In this document: positions 36,070 through 47,053 of the stretch, in pieces
Layout of the letters: each line of letters starts with the position of its first letter
Position numbering within the stretch: the stretch's first letter is position 1
Source of the DNA: Cepaea nemoralis
Taxonomy: Eukaryota > Mollusca > Gastropoda > Stylommatophora > Helicidae
Reading direction: 5' to 3'
Length of the DNA stretch: 64,000 nt
NCBI GenBank assembly: GCA_014155875.1
Contig: JACEFZ010024473.1
Coordinates: forward strand, 351,001-415,000
Translations under genes and position numbers: made by a program
The notes under the pieces: generated by a model
The model's input: only the letters and a program-made list of their open reading frames with translations
Databases searched by the model: none
What the model was told of the DNA's origin: nothing

Positions 36070-36325
36070 TTACTGTAACTCATTCAGTATAATTTTGTAC
36101 TGGAGCTCATTCATTATATTTTTGGACTTCAACTAATTTTTGTTCTGTAAATCATTCAGTATATTTTTGTTCTGTAACTCATTCAGTATATTTCTGTCCT
36201 GTAACTCATTCAGTATATTTTGTACTGTAACTTATTTAGTATATTTTGTACTGTAACTCATGCAGTATATTTTTGTACTTTAACTCATCCAATATATATT
36301 TTTCTGTAACTCATTCAGTATAAAT
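36070..36325 (+). repeat. ~29-bp minisatellite, about 9 units
   Basis: Units of CTGTAACTCATTCAGTATAT plus a TTTTGT link, in the TNFR-like intron. Confidence 0.92.
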
Positions 36326-36523
36326 TTGTAAAACAAGTAGTCCCTGTGCAATTTCGGCCATTGGGGTGTGAAGTGTTAGGTCTTCACAAATTATTGGCCA
36401 CCAGCATCATATGAATGAAGCGCTGTCTGACCAGACAGTAGTCTGCGAGTCAATCCCTGAGTTTACTTTACTGCAGTTAAGAATCAATAATGTTCACGTG
36501 TTTGAATAACAAAACAATAGATT

Positions 36524-36568
36524 GTATGATTTATTGCCAGGCATATTTAGCTGCATCTCATCAGGTGC
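36524..36568 (-). ncRNA. Hammerhead-like motif, inverted copy
   Basis: The minus strand has GCAC, CTGATGA (perfect core), GATGCAGC, TAAA (for GAAA), TGCC/GGCA hairpin, ATC. Flanks to about 36600 also match the 29-kb copy, so this is a Penelope 3' end relic. Stem I no longer pairs well. Confidence 0.45.
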
Positions 36569-36894
36569 ATACTGCAGAATTCACACAATTAAAACAATGA
36601 GATTAATCTGTGTTAAGCCAGTGCTCTGGCCTCCAATTTTGTCATGGCCCATTACATTAGTTAGTTGTATGCCTCATACTAATACCATCAACATCATAAA
36701 AAATGATTTGCTTCAACATCACCCACAGCTGATCTTGATCCCTCAACTCAGTATGGGGAAGTGAATTGTGAACACATGTCACTGCCCCTAAGCCACAGTG
36801 CAGACATTAAGACCCGTTTAGTTCTTAAAACAAAAACTGCCTCTGCATTAAGCTAGGACAAACATATATTTTTCATGAAATGAACAATGCTTTC

Positions 36895-37075
36895 CGTGCA
36901 ATAAAGAATTAACGTTGTACTTGTAAATAATTAATACTATACTTATTGTAAAGATTCAATACTGTACTTGTAGTAAATAATTATTTAAATTAATGCTGTA
37001 CTTGATTTAAAGATTCAATACTGTACTTGGAGTAAATAATTAATTTAATACTGTACTTCTTGTAAAGAATCATGC
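36895..37075 (+). repeat. ~58-bp AT-rich tandem repeat, about 3 units
   Basis: Units contain AATACTGTACTTGTAGTAAA and AAAGATTCAATACTGTACTT. Confidence 0.85.
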
Positions 37076-37133
37076 AAGCTGATGGAAACTAAAAAGAAAA
37101 TATGAGAGTATTGAAATCCTCATGTGTACTCAC

Positions 37134-38023
37134 CCGTCAGTCCTTCCTGATTAGAGGAATAATTGGTGTCAGCAGAAAGGGGCACACAGATTGGACCTGT
37201 GTTATTGTCAACGACTGTCATCTCAGGTCTGTCACAACAAACTGTATCGTGGTCACTTGTACATTCTCTGCCAACAAACTGATAGGTATGACATGGGGAA
37301 CAATCATCATCAGATAGTGGAGATTCTTGAGGAGAGTGTCTGAAATATCCAGGCTTACAATCAACGATTGCTGAATGAGTGCTGTTACAGGCCCGGAGGA
37401 GTAATCTGCTAGAGTTATTGCCCACTTTCTGACACATTTTACACTCTTTGTTGTTATGAGAATCCTCAGACATGTACATATCTGGGGGATATGGAAAACA
37501 CTGTTCATATGGACTATAATACTCTCCTTGAGTGCAAACGATTGGCTTCTCTTTGCAGATATATACATTATCTTTGTTAAGGACAGCCTCATAACTTGGA
37601 AGTACACAACAGACTGTATCATGAATTCCCTCACAAAGTCGAGTGGGGTTCTCACATTCCGAGCATTTTACACATTTATCTGACTCATGCAGGTTTCTGG
37701 CCAGTCTTCTGTAAAAGCCACTTCTTCTACAGTGAATTACAGTGTCGTGTGTTATATTACATTCTGTGACTAGAAGCTCCACTTCAGGATCAACGAGTCG
37801 CGTACAGTTGAAGCACTCCAGGTGTGTGTGCCATGTGGTCAGTCATGTAAGTTACCCCATCTTGACAAAGTGGACACACTTCTAGGTCAGGCATAACTTT
37901 AAAGAGATGTGTACCTCTAGGGCATAAGTGAGTGGGATCAGCACTGGACCTAACACCAAATGCTAGCAAAACCAATACCAACACAATAGCATTGTTCTGC
38001 AGGCAACAATTTCTGTCTGACAT
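37134..38023 (-). CDS. TNF-receptor-like protein, 5' exon (signal peptide and cysteine-rich repeats)
   Basis: From the Met at 38021-38023 a plausible signal peptide (AIVLVLVLLAFGV core, SSA cleavage-type end) leads into cysteine-rich TNFR modules: HLCPRGTHLF with CPLC; CFNC; CVKCSECENPTRLCEG with HDTVCC; CTQGEYYSPYEQCFPYPP with CKMCQKVG; DCKPGYFRHSPQ with CSPC and CTSDHDTVCC. Potential N-glycosylation sites are present. The exon ends at a consensus donor GTGAGT (37133-37128). A one-base frame break lies in a CA run at about 37815-37822, between the first module and the rest. It may be a sequencing error, or the gene may be broken. An alternative Met is at 38080. Extracellular ligand binding is inferred. 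Confidence 0.7.
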
Positions 38024-38690
38024 ACAATATTGGGTGCAGCATACCATCAGAGCATTGGAGTAGGACGCCAGAAATTGCAAAGCCGCTCGTGTCAGTTCTG
38101 AGGATAAATGGGAGCTTTACGTTAGTGAGTCTTAATATAGGTGGTTTCAAAAATTGTATCTATTGTTTTGAGAGCAATTACGAGATCTGAAATGTATTTA
38201 ACATTATTTGGTTGTTTCTTTACCAATAAACTTGCAAAAATATGTGTCAAATCAGAGTATCTTGGAATAAATTTTTTATTGTAGTTTATTAAACCCAATA
38301 GGCTTCCGACTTCTTTTCTTTTTTTGTTTGTTTTGTTTTCGGGACAGTCAGGTGTAATATTTCGCAGAGTCTATACGCATCGCGCTGGACTAACGCTCAG
38401 TATTATTCGCAGCACGCTGTGAATAACGCCTCCCTTAACACTTGGTCACAATTTTGTCATCACTTGTTTTGAAATCGTTTGAAATTGTATGATTCAAAAT
38501 TTCAATTTCTCGAAAAGTGATGTGAACTTTTGCAGGTTGTATTGTCAAACCAAATGTCTTAATCCCGTGGAATACTTGTCTCAAGGTTTGTAAATGGTCG
38601 GTCATATTATGTGTAAGTATGCTTATGTCGTCGATGTAGATAACAACGTTCGAAATGTCCCGTAGTAGCAGTCTCGTCATTTGTACAAGA
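37955..38690 (-). mobile_element. Old Gypsy-type RT-RNase H remnant
   Basis: On the minus strand: NVVIYIDDISILTHN (RT catalytic block, 38620 region), TFREIEILNHTIS, then GLINYNKKFIPRYSD and PPILRL..FILRTDTSGFAI and RQKLLPAEQCY of RNase H, in shifting frames. A stretch at 38310-38430 is unrelated. It ends inside the first exon of the TNFR-like gene, overlapping the signal-peptide codons in another frame. Confidence 0.8.
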
Positions 38691-39984
38691 AAATTTTATC
38701 TATTGTGAATTTACATTTCATCCAGTTTTTTTTTTTACTTTTGGTGTGTCAGTGTCAGTTCTACTGAATCTAATTGCTGAAGGTATCTCAGTATTTATAT
38801 AATATAATGGAGTTTCACTTTTTATACTTTTCACCTTACTACTAACTTACTGAGTGTAAGAATAATTACTTAAATATCGAACTTCATTCAATAGTTACAG
38901 GACTCGAAAGGATTCGTTCAGTTTCAATAACAGGTTTTAACAATATTTGTACCTGTGCGCGTTTTTACAGAACACTCTTTCGTTGCTGTAGATCTACATC
39001 GTGGTACTTGGTTGTGGTTGTTGGTTCTGGTCTTTGTCCATAGAGTCCTCAAAGAGTGTTCTGTGAAATCGCGCACTTGAGTCAACGCCAGAAGTCAGAT
39101 AAGTGTCTTTATTTTGATGGCTAGTTTCTATATTTGTACGAATAATAATATTACCAAAATGTTGATGACAACTTTTGCAAATTGTGCTATTTTAAGACTT
39201 TGTTTACATAATGTGCTAATTAATTATTCATTATTGTGTGATAACAGCGATTCTAGAGTAAGAAGTGGTTTTGTTATATAAAACTCAAATACTGGTCGTA
39301 ATTGGTGAAGACAACAGAAGAAAAAATAATACCCCGTAAACACTTTTTGATGTCACACAGAGAAAACAAAACAAAAAATCCTGAATATCATATCATGATA
39401 AACATCCTGAATATCATAAGTTGGTCATAACTAATTTATGAACATGGCAGTAATAAACACGCAAGATTAAAACAAAAGAAGTACAGAATGAAATGTCATT
39501 TTTGTAAGGCGTTTGGCCACGCCCGAAGACTTGAATTAAATCAAGAAAATACCTCACAGACTTTATTTAAATTTTAATATCAAGTTCAGGGCGTCCGCAA
39601 ATTATCTTGGTTCTCGAGTCATCACACTTCCTCACCGAAGCCTGACTCCTAACTGTACGGGGTTCTAGTTTAAATCTCGCCCACATGTTCTCTCAACATG
39701 TCAACTTTGGTAGCATTTTCTGCATCGAATCACCCTAGGCCGTCTCTGGCCATTCACAAGCTGCGAATGTTGTACTATGATTTAAGCCATTTCTTGCCTT
39801 AGTGCCTCCACTTCACCCGGCGTAGGCTCTTGTGACACTTTACAAATGTTTTCAGAAAAAGAAAAAAAAACACTGTCTCTGTCAATTGTTCTTGCTGGAT
39901 TGACATGTTACCCTATCGATATGTTCATTACACAACTGTCTCTGATTATTGTCTCTGCTCTCACCCCTGGCTTTAACATTGTAA
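38691..39984. other. Unassigned AT-rich sequence
   Basis: I recognise nothing. It could hold the promoter or upstream exons of the TNFR-like gene, but no element supports this. Confidence 0.35.
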
Positions 39985-40065
39985 ACAACTGCCTGTGGAG
40001 CTGGTTTCGAACCTGCCCACCTAATGCCACAATTCCTGGTGACCAGACATGCCACTAAAGACTCA
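39985..40065 (-). mobile_element. tRNA-headed SINE fragment
   Basis: On the minus strand: TTTAGTGGCATGTC and GCAGGTTCGAAACC (B box). No intact tRNA fold. Confidence 0.45.
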
Positions 40066-41156
40066 TTGATGAGTCTTTCTTTAATCATTTGTCTAGACAA
40101 GTCGCCCGAGCTACGAACTTATCGATCAACATTGTCTCGTTGAACGTTGAGACGTGTTTTTCTTTGGCTCTGTCGTATATTCTGAAGGGACTGGTAATCA
40201 CTAATGTGCATGACCCATTTCGGTTAAAGGAAGCTGGGCCCCATCCACTTCTTGTATGCAAATAAATCAAGAATACGACCCTTGAAGAATTTACAGACTC
40301 GAATTTCGTTATTTGTCTAGGAGTCTGTGGTCCTCTTTTGGGGAAAAGTAAGCACTAGGTTTGTCCCTTGTCTTTTCACCTGGAATTTAATGGTAATAGC
40401 TCACGAACCCCCTTTTGATAGCTTAAGAAAATGTCTGAAAAGACTTTCTCAGTAAGAATCAGGTGAAATATAACATGGATCTGGAACAGTCAAGAGATGT
40501 CGAGTCTCCTCTTTCCCTCATCTTATTTAATTCATTTTGTGTGAATGTGTTTTTGTTAATTAAACATTTAACAAACACAAGTGGTCATTGACAACATGTT
40601 TTACACAAACAAGATAGAGAATCAACAGATAGGTTGGACTGACAAATTAATAGAAAATATAGCTACAGTTCAATGATTTATTGACTGGGCCAGTGTCTTT
40701 TGGCCTATTAACATTTCTTTTTTCAACATTTGTTTGGCATATACAGAATTATATAGAAAAATGCCCATAGGACCAAACACAGTCAATCAATAATAAAAAA
40801 CATTCAATGTGTAGTGACATATGGTAACTGTTAAAATGTTGTACAGTCTAAGTTTGTCAAATATAACCATTATTTAGGAAAATCAGTTCCTGAGAGGCGT
40901 GAAGTTTGTGGCAATGAAAAAGGTAACCTTGTGTATGGGAGATGTGGATAAGCCTTGGTCCATGGTCTGATGGATCCAATTCAGTTCCGGCCAGTTTAGC
41001 TTCCCTGAAGGCTTCCCATGCTCTGTTCAAACCAGTACATCTCTGGCGTCGACCCAGCCACATAAATTGGAATAGGATCATGGTCAAATGTTCTCTCTCT
41101 CGCTCTCTCTCTCTCCCTCTCTACCCCTCTCCCCTCTTTATATTGTAGCTGTGAGG
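40066..41156. other. Unassigned sequence
   Basis: A 76-codon minus-strand frame (40857-41087) has ordinary amino-acid composition but no motif I know. A short CT run lies at 41093-41118. Confidence 0.35.
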
Positions 41157-41175
41157 ATATATATATATATATATA
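41157..41175 (+). repeat. (TA)n at the insertion point of LTR 1
   Basis: Short TA array immediately left of the LTR; it obscures any target-site duplication. Confidence 0.9.
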
Positions 41176-42654
41176 TGTCACATAATAGACCAACGTGATT
41201 TAACCCGTGATGAGAATAAAAGGCGTTCTGATTAGCGGCATGTTCGAGGCCACAGGTTGTTTCAACAAATCCAGAGAAAACAGTCGGGGTGGCCGCAGCA
41301 CGTGTTTACATCTGGTCGACAGATTAGGAATATTCGGTTGTGAGTGAGATAAATCCCTGCATCGCTTTGACAGTTTATCAACATTCGAATACAGATAGAA
41401 CCCGTCAGATCCTGGTTTCAATCAGATGTCAACCATCACAAGTCGGGCAAAGTTAACAGCTGCAGATGTGTAGGGGAAGTGAGTGAGATGACTCAATACA
41501 CCACTTTGATAGTTTATCAACAGGTCGGATCAACGTACAATGGCCAGCTAGGGACATGTAACAGTCCCGTCTGTCATTTAGAGTTTCCGGACATCACGCA
41601 GATTGGCAGCTTGTTATTGAAAACGGTTGTTGGGATCATACAGTAACTCGCTAGCTTGTTGGGGATGTCAAAACAAGTGATGACAACTCTTACCATGACT
41701 AAGCCAGGGAGGATAGATTCTTGACAATGGATGATATGCCAAAATAACACCTGCAGGACATCAACCACGTCACGTGACCAATTTTAGGTGTTTGCCAAAA
41801 AACATGATTGGAGAAGGGAGTTGAACTAAAACCGTTGATTGAGGCGGACGTGCTTCGGCACTGCGGTTCTGATTGGAAATATGTCTACCATGTGCGAATT
41901 GAGTTAATTTAATTTTACACGTGCCTGTCATGGCAAGAGTAGATGTAATTTGATCTAACTGCGGTGTTGCCTAAGGTAGAACCTATTATAATTAGTTCTA
42001 ATTAATATAGGCTGTAGCCTTGTTAAAACTAGAGTGTGATGATTAGCACTGTTAGTGGAAAACTAGCTAGAGTAGGGAAGTGATACTTGGCTCTGTTAGT
42101 TGAAAATAGATTAGTGTAGTATTGATAAGCTCTACTAGTTGAGAATTGAGTAATGGGCAATAATTGGGATCTTCCAGTGGGTGCTCCCTGATGGGGGGGG
42201 GGGGGGGGGGGTTCCGCACGCTGTTGGTTGTGTTTTTTTCTTCTTGTCTTGGCTTGATGAAAGCCAATGTGACTCGTGTGATGTCGTGTAATCCTTGCCA
42301 TGATGAGTGGACTCTGATCCTGAACTTTGAAGGCTGACCTATACATTTACATTAGAATACACGACACACATTTTCTTCACAGACACGTCTCATATACGTT
42401 ACACTTTTCTTTTAATAAATTAATCTTTATTAATATTTAGAAGCAAGAGTTGTTGAGTATGTTGCGTTGGGGAAGTATGAGAGGGGGCATAGTACGACAG
42501 TGAGAGAGTGATAGGAAAGGAGTCCACGGGCTGATGGAGTGTGTTGGACGGAAGCTGGTGGATTCTCCAAGATATTGATACAGGAAAAAAAAATTATAAT
42601 GTGGGTGTTGACTCCCCTCACTCCCGGGACGACACTTTAGAGGAAGACACGACA
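41176..42654 (+). repeat. LTR 1 (shortened)
   Basis: Starts TGTC, ends GACA; 1479 bp. Compared with LTR 2 it lacks about 698 bp at 42271/42272 and has 19 rather than 33 G in the poly-G tract (42193-42211). The end point is fixed by comparison with the solo LTR at 7222. AATAAA occurs near 42415. Confidence 0.8.
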
Positions 42655-42672
42655 TCATTGAGGGCTCGATAA

Positions 42673-42822
42673 GGGGATCTTTGGACAGCGGGATCTCTCG
42701 TAAACGGGATCTTTGGACAGCGGGATCTCTCATAAATGGGATCTTTTGACAGCGGGATCTCTCGTAAACGGGATCTTTGGACAGTGGGATCCTCTGACAA
42801 CGGGGTCTTTTGACACGGGATC
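42673..42822 (+). repeat. Leader tandem repeat, unit 1
   Basis: Units of GGGATCTTTGGACAGC and GGGATCTCTCGTAAAC repeat about five times just after the LTR. Function unknown; no clear primer-binding site found beside it. Confidence 0.85.
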
Positions 42823-43031
42823 CTTAGTTATAAGAGGGAGATATCATATTGGAGAATCCAGCTAGAGTGAATGTGGATAGGAGTTAGGACAAATATCTTA
42901 CCTGTTCACACTTCACACGTCTGCATAGGTCTGTGGTCCTGATTCTACTCTTGTCACTGAGTGAATGTGCTGTGTGTGGTAATATCTAGATTAATAGTAC
43001 TTGGTCATATATCTGTATATTAATTTGCAGT

Positions 43032-46000
43032 CAGGTCTTAGTCAGGTCTTAGTCAGATATGACTGAGCTACCGTATAACAGTAGACGGTACTACCTGGTC
43101 TCTGTTAGCGCCGAATGTTGGGCGGCGCTTACCAAACCCGACACCCCACATTGTGCCAACGGCTTCGGGCGGAAGAGCGCAATTGGGAGGGTACAAGCCC
43201 TACCCTGGTGCGAGGAAATGCAAGCTAAAGACAAAATTGTCATGGCAGGGCAGACCAGGCCCTAAGCCTTGGTTGGCGACTGGTCTAGGATCGAAGCTCC
43301 GACAGGCGGACAGTTAGAGCATTGCTTTGCTGATCCGGCAGCTTCTGCAGCTTGTCCTTGTTCCAGATGTAGGGGTGTTACCTTTCCTCTGGAGTGAACT
43401 AGGCGGGCCGAGAGAGGGATCATGCTGCATGGGCAACACATGATCTCTATATTTTAGCCCAGGCTTTGTGCTATGGAGAGGCAATAACTCCATCCCTGGT
43501 CTTAACTGGTCTCGGAATCAAAGCGAGAGGCAACTGTTACGGGTTATAAGTCCTTGTCAGTTGGCGTAGACATGGGGCGCCACGCGTTGCCTCTGACGGT
43601 GGGAGACACCTATAGGTGTCACTGATCAGCTACCGCCCGCCTCAAGCTGGGCAGCCCCCAGCCAATTGGGTGCTGATCCGCCACAGCCTGCCTGCTTCAA
43701 TGGGTGCTTGGGGCTAGGACAAAATCTGAATCGCAGGCTGTAAAACCAATGCACCAGGTACAAACAAAAATAAAAATAGAAACCTCAAGCTACGGCTTGC
43801 AACCTGGAACGTGAGAACCATGTGTCCAGGATTTTCCACTGACTTGACCAATATTGACGATGTGAGAAAAACGGCTGTGATTGATGCCGAACTCAATCGT
43901 CTTAACATTGATATTGCTGGCCTGCAGGAGACTCGCCTCGCTGAGGAAGGGTCACTCAGGGAAAACAACTACACCTTTTTCTGGAAGGGTAGAGGGCAGG
44001 CAGAAAAAAGGCAACACGGTGTGGGCTTTGCAGTGAAGAATTCGCTACTGGGAATGATTGAAATTCCAGCAGGAGGAAATGAAAGACTATTATCCCTGCG
44101 CTTGGCAACCTCTTTTGGGTTTGCCACCATTATTACTGCATATGCACCGACACTCGATTCCTCTGATGATGTGAAGGATTTGTTCTATGAGGAGTTAGAC
44201 TCCGTGATCAAGGCAGTTCCAAAATCTGACTACATTTATATGCTCGGTGATTTCAATGCTCGTGTGGGCAAGGACTCAAGTTCATGGCCAGTGTGCCTTG
44301 GAAAATACAACATCGGTCGCATGAATGAAAATGGGCAAAGGCTGCTGGAGCATTGCACCAGTAATGACCTATGTATTACAAACTCTTTTTTTAAAACAAA
44401 AGAGATGCATAAGGTCACATGGAAACATCCAAGATCCGGCCATTGGCACCAGCTGGACTTCATCATCACACGGAGACAACATCTGAACCATATATCATTG
44501 ACTCGTAGTTACCACAGTGCTGACTGTGATACGGATCATTCTTTGGTTGTTGCAAGGGTTAGACTGAGACCAAAGAGAATCTACACAGCTAAACACAAAT
44601 CTAGCCACAGGATTAATATTATTAACACTCATGATCCTGAAAAGTGCTTTCAGTTTCAACAGCAACTTGAAGATGCTTTCACTGATACACCAGAAAATTG
44701 TACAGTAAATGAAAAGTGGGGTCAAATTAAGGAAACTCTTTATAAAACTGCCGTAGGGGTTTACGGCACTGTGGATCATAAGAGGCAGGACTGGTTTGCG
44801 GCCAACAGCGAGACTCTGCAGCCCCTGATTGATAAGAAGAAGAAAGCTCTCTTAAGAAACAAGGAAAGACCAACGCGTAACACTCTGAGTGAGCTAAGGC
44901 AAGCTAGGAAGGATGTGCAAAAGGCTGCCAGGCAGTGTGCAAATGATTATTGGATCAAGTTATGTGAGTCCATTCAAATCGCAAGTGATAAGGGAGACAT
45001 AAGAAGCATGTATGAAGGAATAAAGAAAGCTTGTGGTCCAGTGATCAAAAGAATTGCACCATTGAAAACCTTGACTGGAGAAGTCATCACTGATAAGAAC
45101 AGCAGATGGACAGATGGGTAGAGCACTATTTGGAGCTTTACTCAAGTGAGACCAAACTAGCGGATGATGCCATCAACGCCATAGAGGCTCTACCAACTCT
45201 TGACCACCTGGACACACTTCCCACCATAACAGAAGTTAAGTGTGCTATAAATGAACTTGCATCTGGCAAGGCTCCAGGTAAGGATGGGATTCCAATAGAG
45301 GTTATCAGGAGTGGGCAAGACACACTCACTATACAGATCCACCAGCTAATAGAGCTATGCTGGCGTGAAGGACAAGTCCCACAGGATTTCAAAGATTCAA
45401 GCATCATAACACTGTACAAGAACAAGGGCGATCGGAGCGACTGCAACAACTATAGGGGTATCTCACTTCTGTGTATTGTTGGAAAAGTATTTGCCAGAAT
45501 TGTTCTACGCAGACTTCAAGTCCTAGGAGATCAAGTCTACCCCGAATCACAGTGTGGCTTTCGACAGAACCGGTCTACCACTGATATGATATTCTCATTG
45601 CGACAAATGCAAGAAAAATGCCGTGAACAGAATCAACCACTGTTTATTGCCTTCATCGACCTCACAAAGGCATTTGATTTGGTCAGTCGTGAGGGTCTGT
45701 TCAAGGCACTAAAGAAGATTGGCTGCCCACCAACTCTTCTGTCCATTGTGGAATCGTTCCACACAGGCATGAAGGGTATAATCAAGTTTGATGGTGCAAC
45801 TTCTGAAGAATTTGAAATCAAGAGTGGAGTTAAGCAAGGTTGTGTACTAGCTCCCACCCTCTTTGGAATATACTTTTCACTTCTACTGAAATATGCATTT
45901 CGTGATCAGGATGGTGGTATATACATTCACTCACGCTCAGATGGCGGCCTCTACAATGCTCAGAGATTGAAGGCTAAGACCAAAATTAGGAGGGTACTGA

Positions 46001-47006
46001 TCAGAGAGTTGCTTTTTGCAGATGATGCTGCAGTTACGACCCACTCTGAGGAAGAATTGCAATGTCTACTATCTGCATTCTCCAATGCTTGTTCTGAATT
46101 TGGTTTAACAATTAGCAAAAATAAGACACAGATTATGTCACAATGTGCACATGAGGTACCATCAATCTTTATTGACGACGCCGAACTAGAGATAGTAGAC
46201 CATTTTACATATCTAGGATCAGTGGTAAATAGCAAATTATCCCTAGATCAGGAAATCAACATCCGGATTGGTAAGGCAGCAACAACAATGAACAGGTTAA
46301 GAAAAAGAGTCTGGGAGAACAGGAAGCTTACTGCCAAACAAAAGTCCTTGTCTATCAAGCCTGTGTCCTTAGTACTCTTCTCTATGGCAGTGAAACCTGG
46401 ACAACTTACTCACACCAAGAGAACAATTTAAACAGCTTTCATATGCGGTGTCTGCGAAGAATTCTTGGTATTAAGTGGCAAGACAAAATCACAAATACTG
46501 AAGTATTGGAAAGATCAGGTTGTGTGACCGTTTATTCCATGCTCAGTCTTCGTAGACTTAGATGGATAGGACATCTTAGGAGGATGGATGATGGTAGAAT
46601 ACCAAAGGATATCTTTTTTGGTGAATTACAGATGGGTAAGAGATCTCAGGGTCGGCCTCTACTACGATACAAAGATGTGTGTAAGCGGGACATGATTGAT
46701 ACAGGCATTGATAATGCACATTGGGAGCAAGTCGCCGCTGAACGTGTTGCATGGAGGGCAAATATCAGAAATGGAATAAAGTCAAAGGAGAAAATTATTG
46801 CAGAAAAGTCACACACCAAGCGTTTGAGACGTAAGATGGTGCATGATGGTGGAAATGACCACGTGTTCACATGCACCCACTGTGAGCGGACATTTACAGC
46901 GCAAATTGGCCTTATCAGTCACACTCGCTACCGCCATAGTTAAAAGTTATTATGCCTTTTTAAAGCACAAACTATCGTCTGTCAAGACGGCAAGGTGCCA
47001 ATGGAA
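43032..47006 (+). mobile_element. LINE C, full-length copy 1
   Basis: Inserted in the Gypsy leader with the 11-bp duplication TAATTTGCAGT (43021-43031 and 47007-47017). It has a 5' UTR of about 700 bases, a single ORF and a short 3' UTR without poly(A) (ending GCCAATGGAA). The 5' UTR contains a 7-bp-stem hairpin at 43107-43129 and a 16-bp palindrome at 43605-43620. Confidence 0.92.
43730..46943 (+). pseudogene. LINE C ORF, copy 1 (EN-RT-zinc finger), frameshifted
   Basis: Same protein as copy 2 but broken twice by single-base deletions: about 45099 (GATAAGAACAGC, one A fewer) and about 46336 (GCCAAACAAAAG, one A fewer). Each lies in an A-run. Endonuclease, RT and C-terminal finger are all still readable. 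See the intact copy at 58829-62044 for the domains. Confidence 0.9.
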
Positions 47007-47053
47007 TAATTTGCAGTTATGTTGTACTCGACCTGCTAGCGTACCTCTCTGAA

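Noticed and set aside
40857..41087. Possible host exon on the minus strand
   Set aside because: Composition is ordinary but there is no motif, splice context or repeat match to support it.
42673..42822. Primer-binding site or terminator in the Gypsy leader
   Set aside because: I could not find a convincing tRNA-complementary stretch next to the LTR end; reported only as a tandem repeat.
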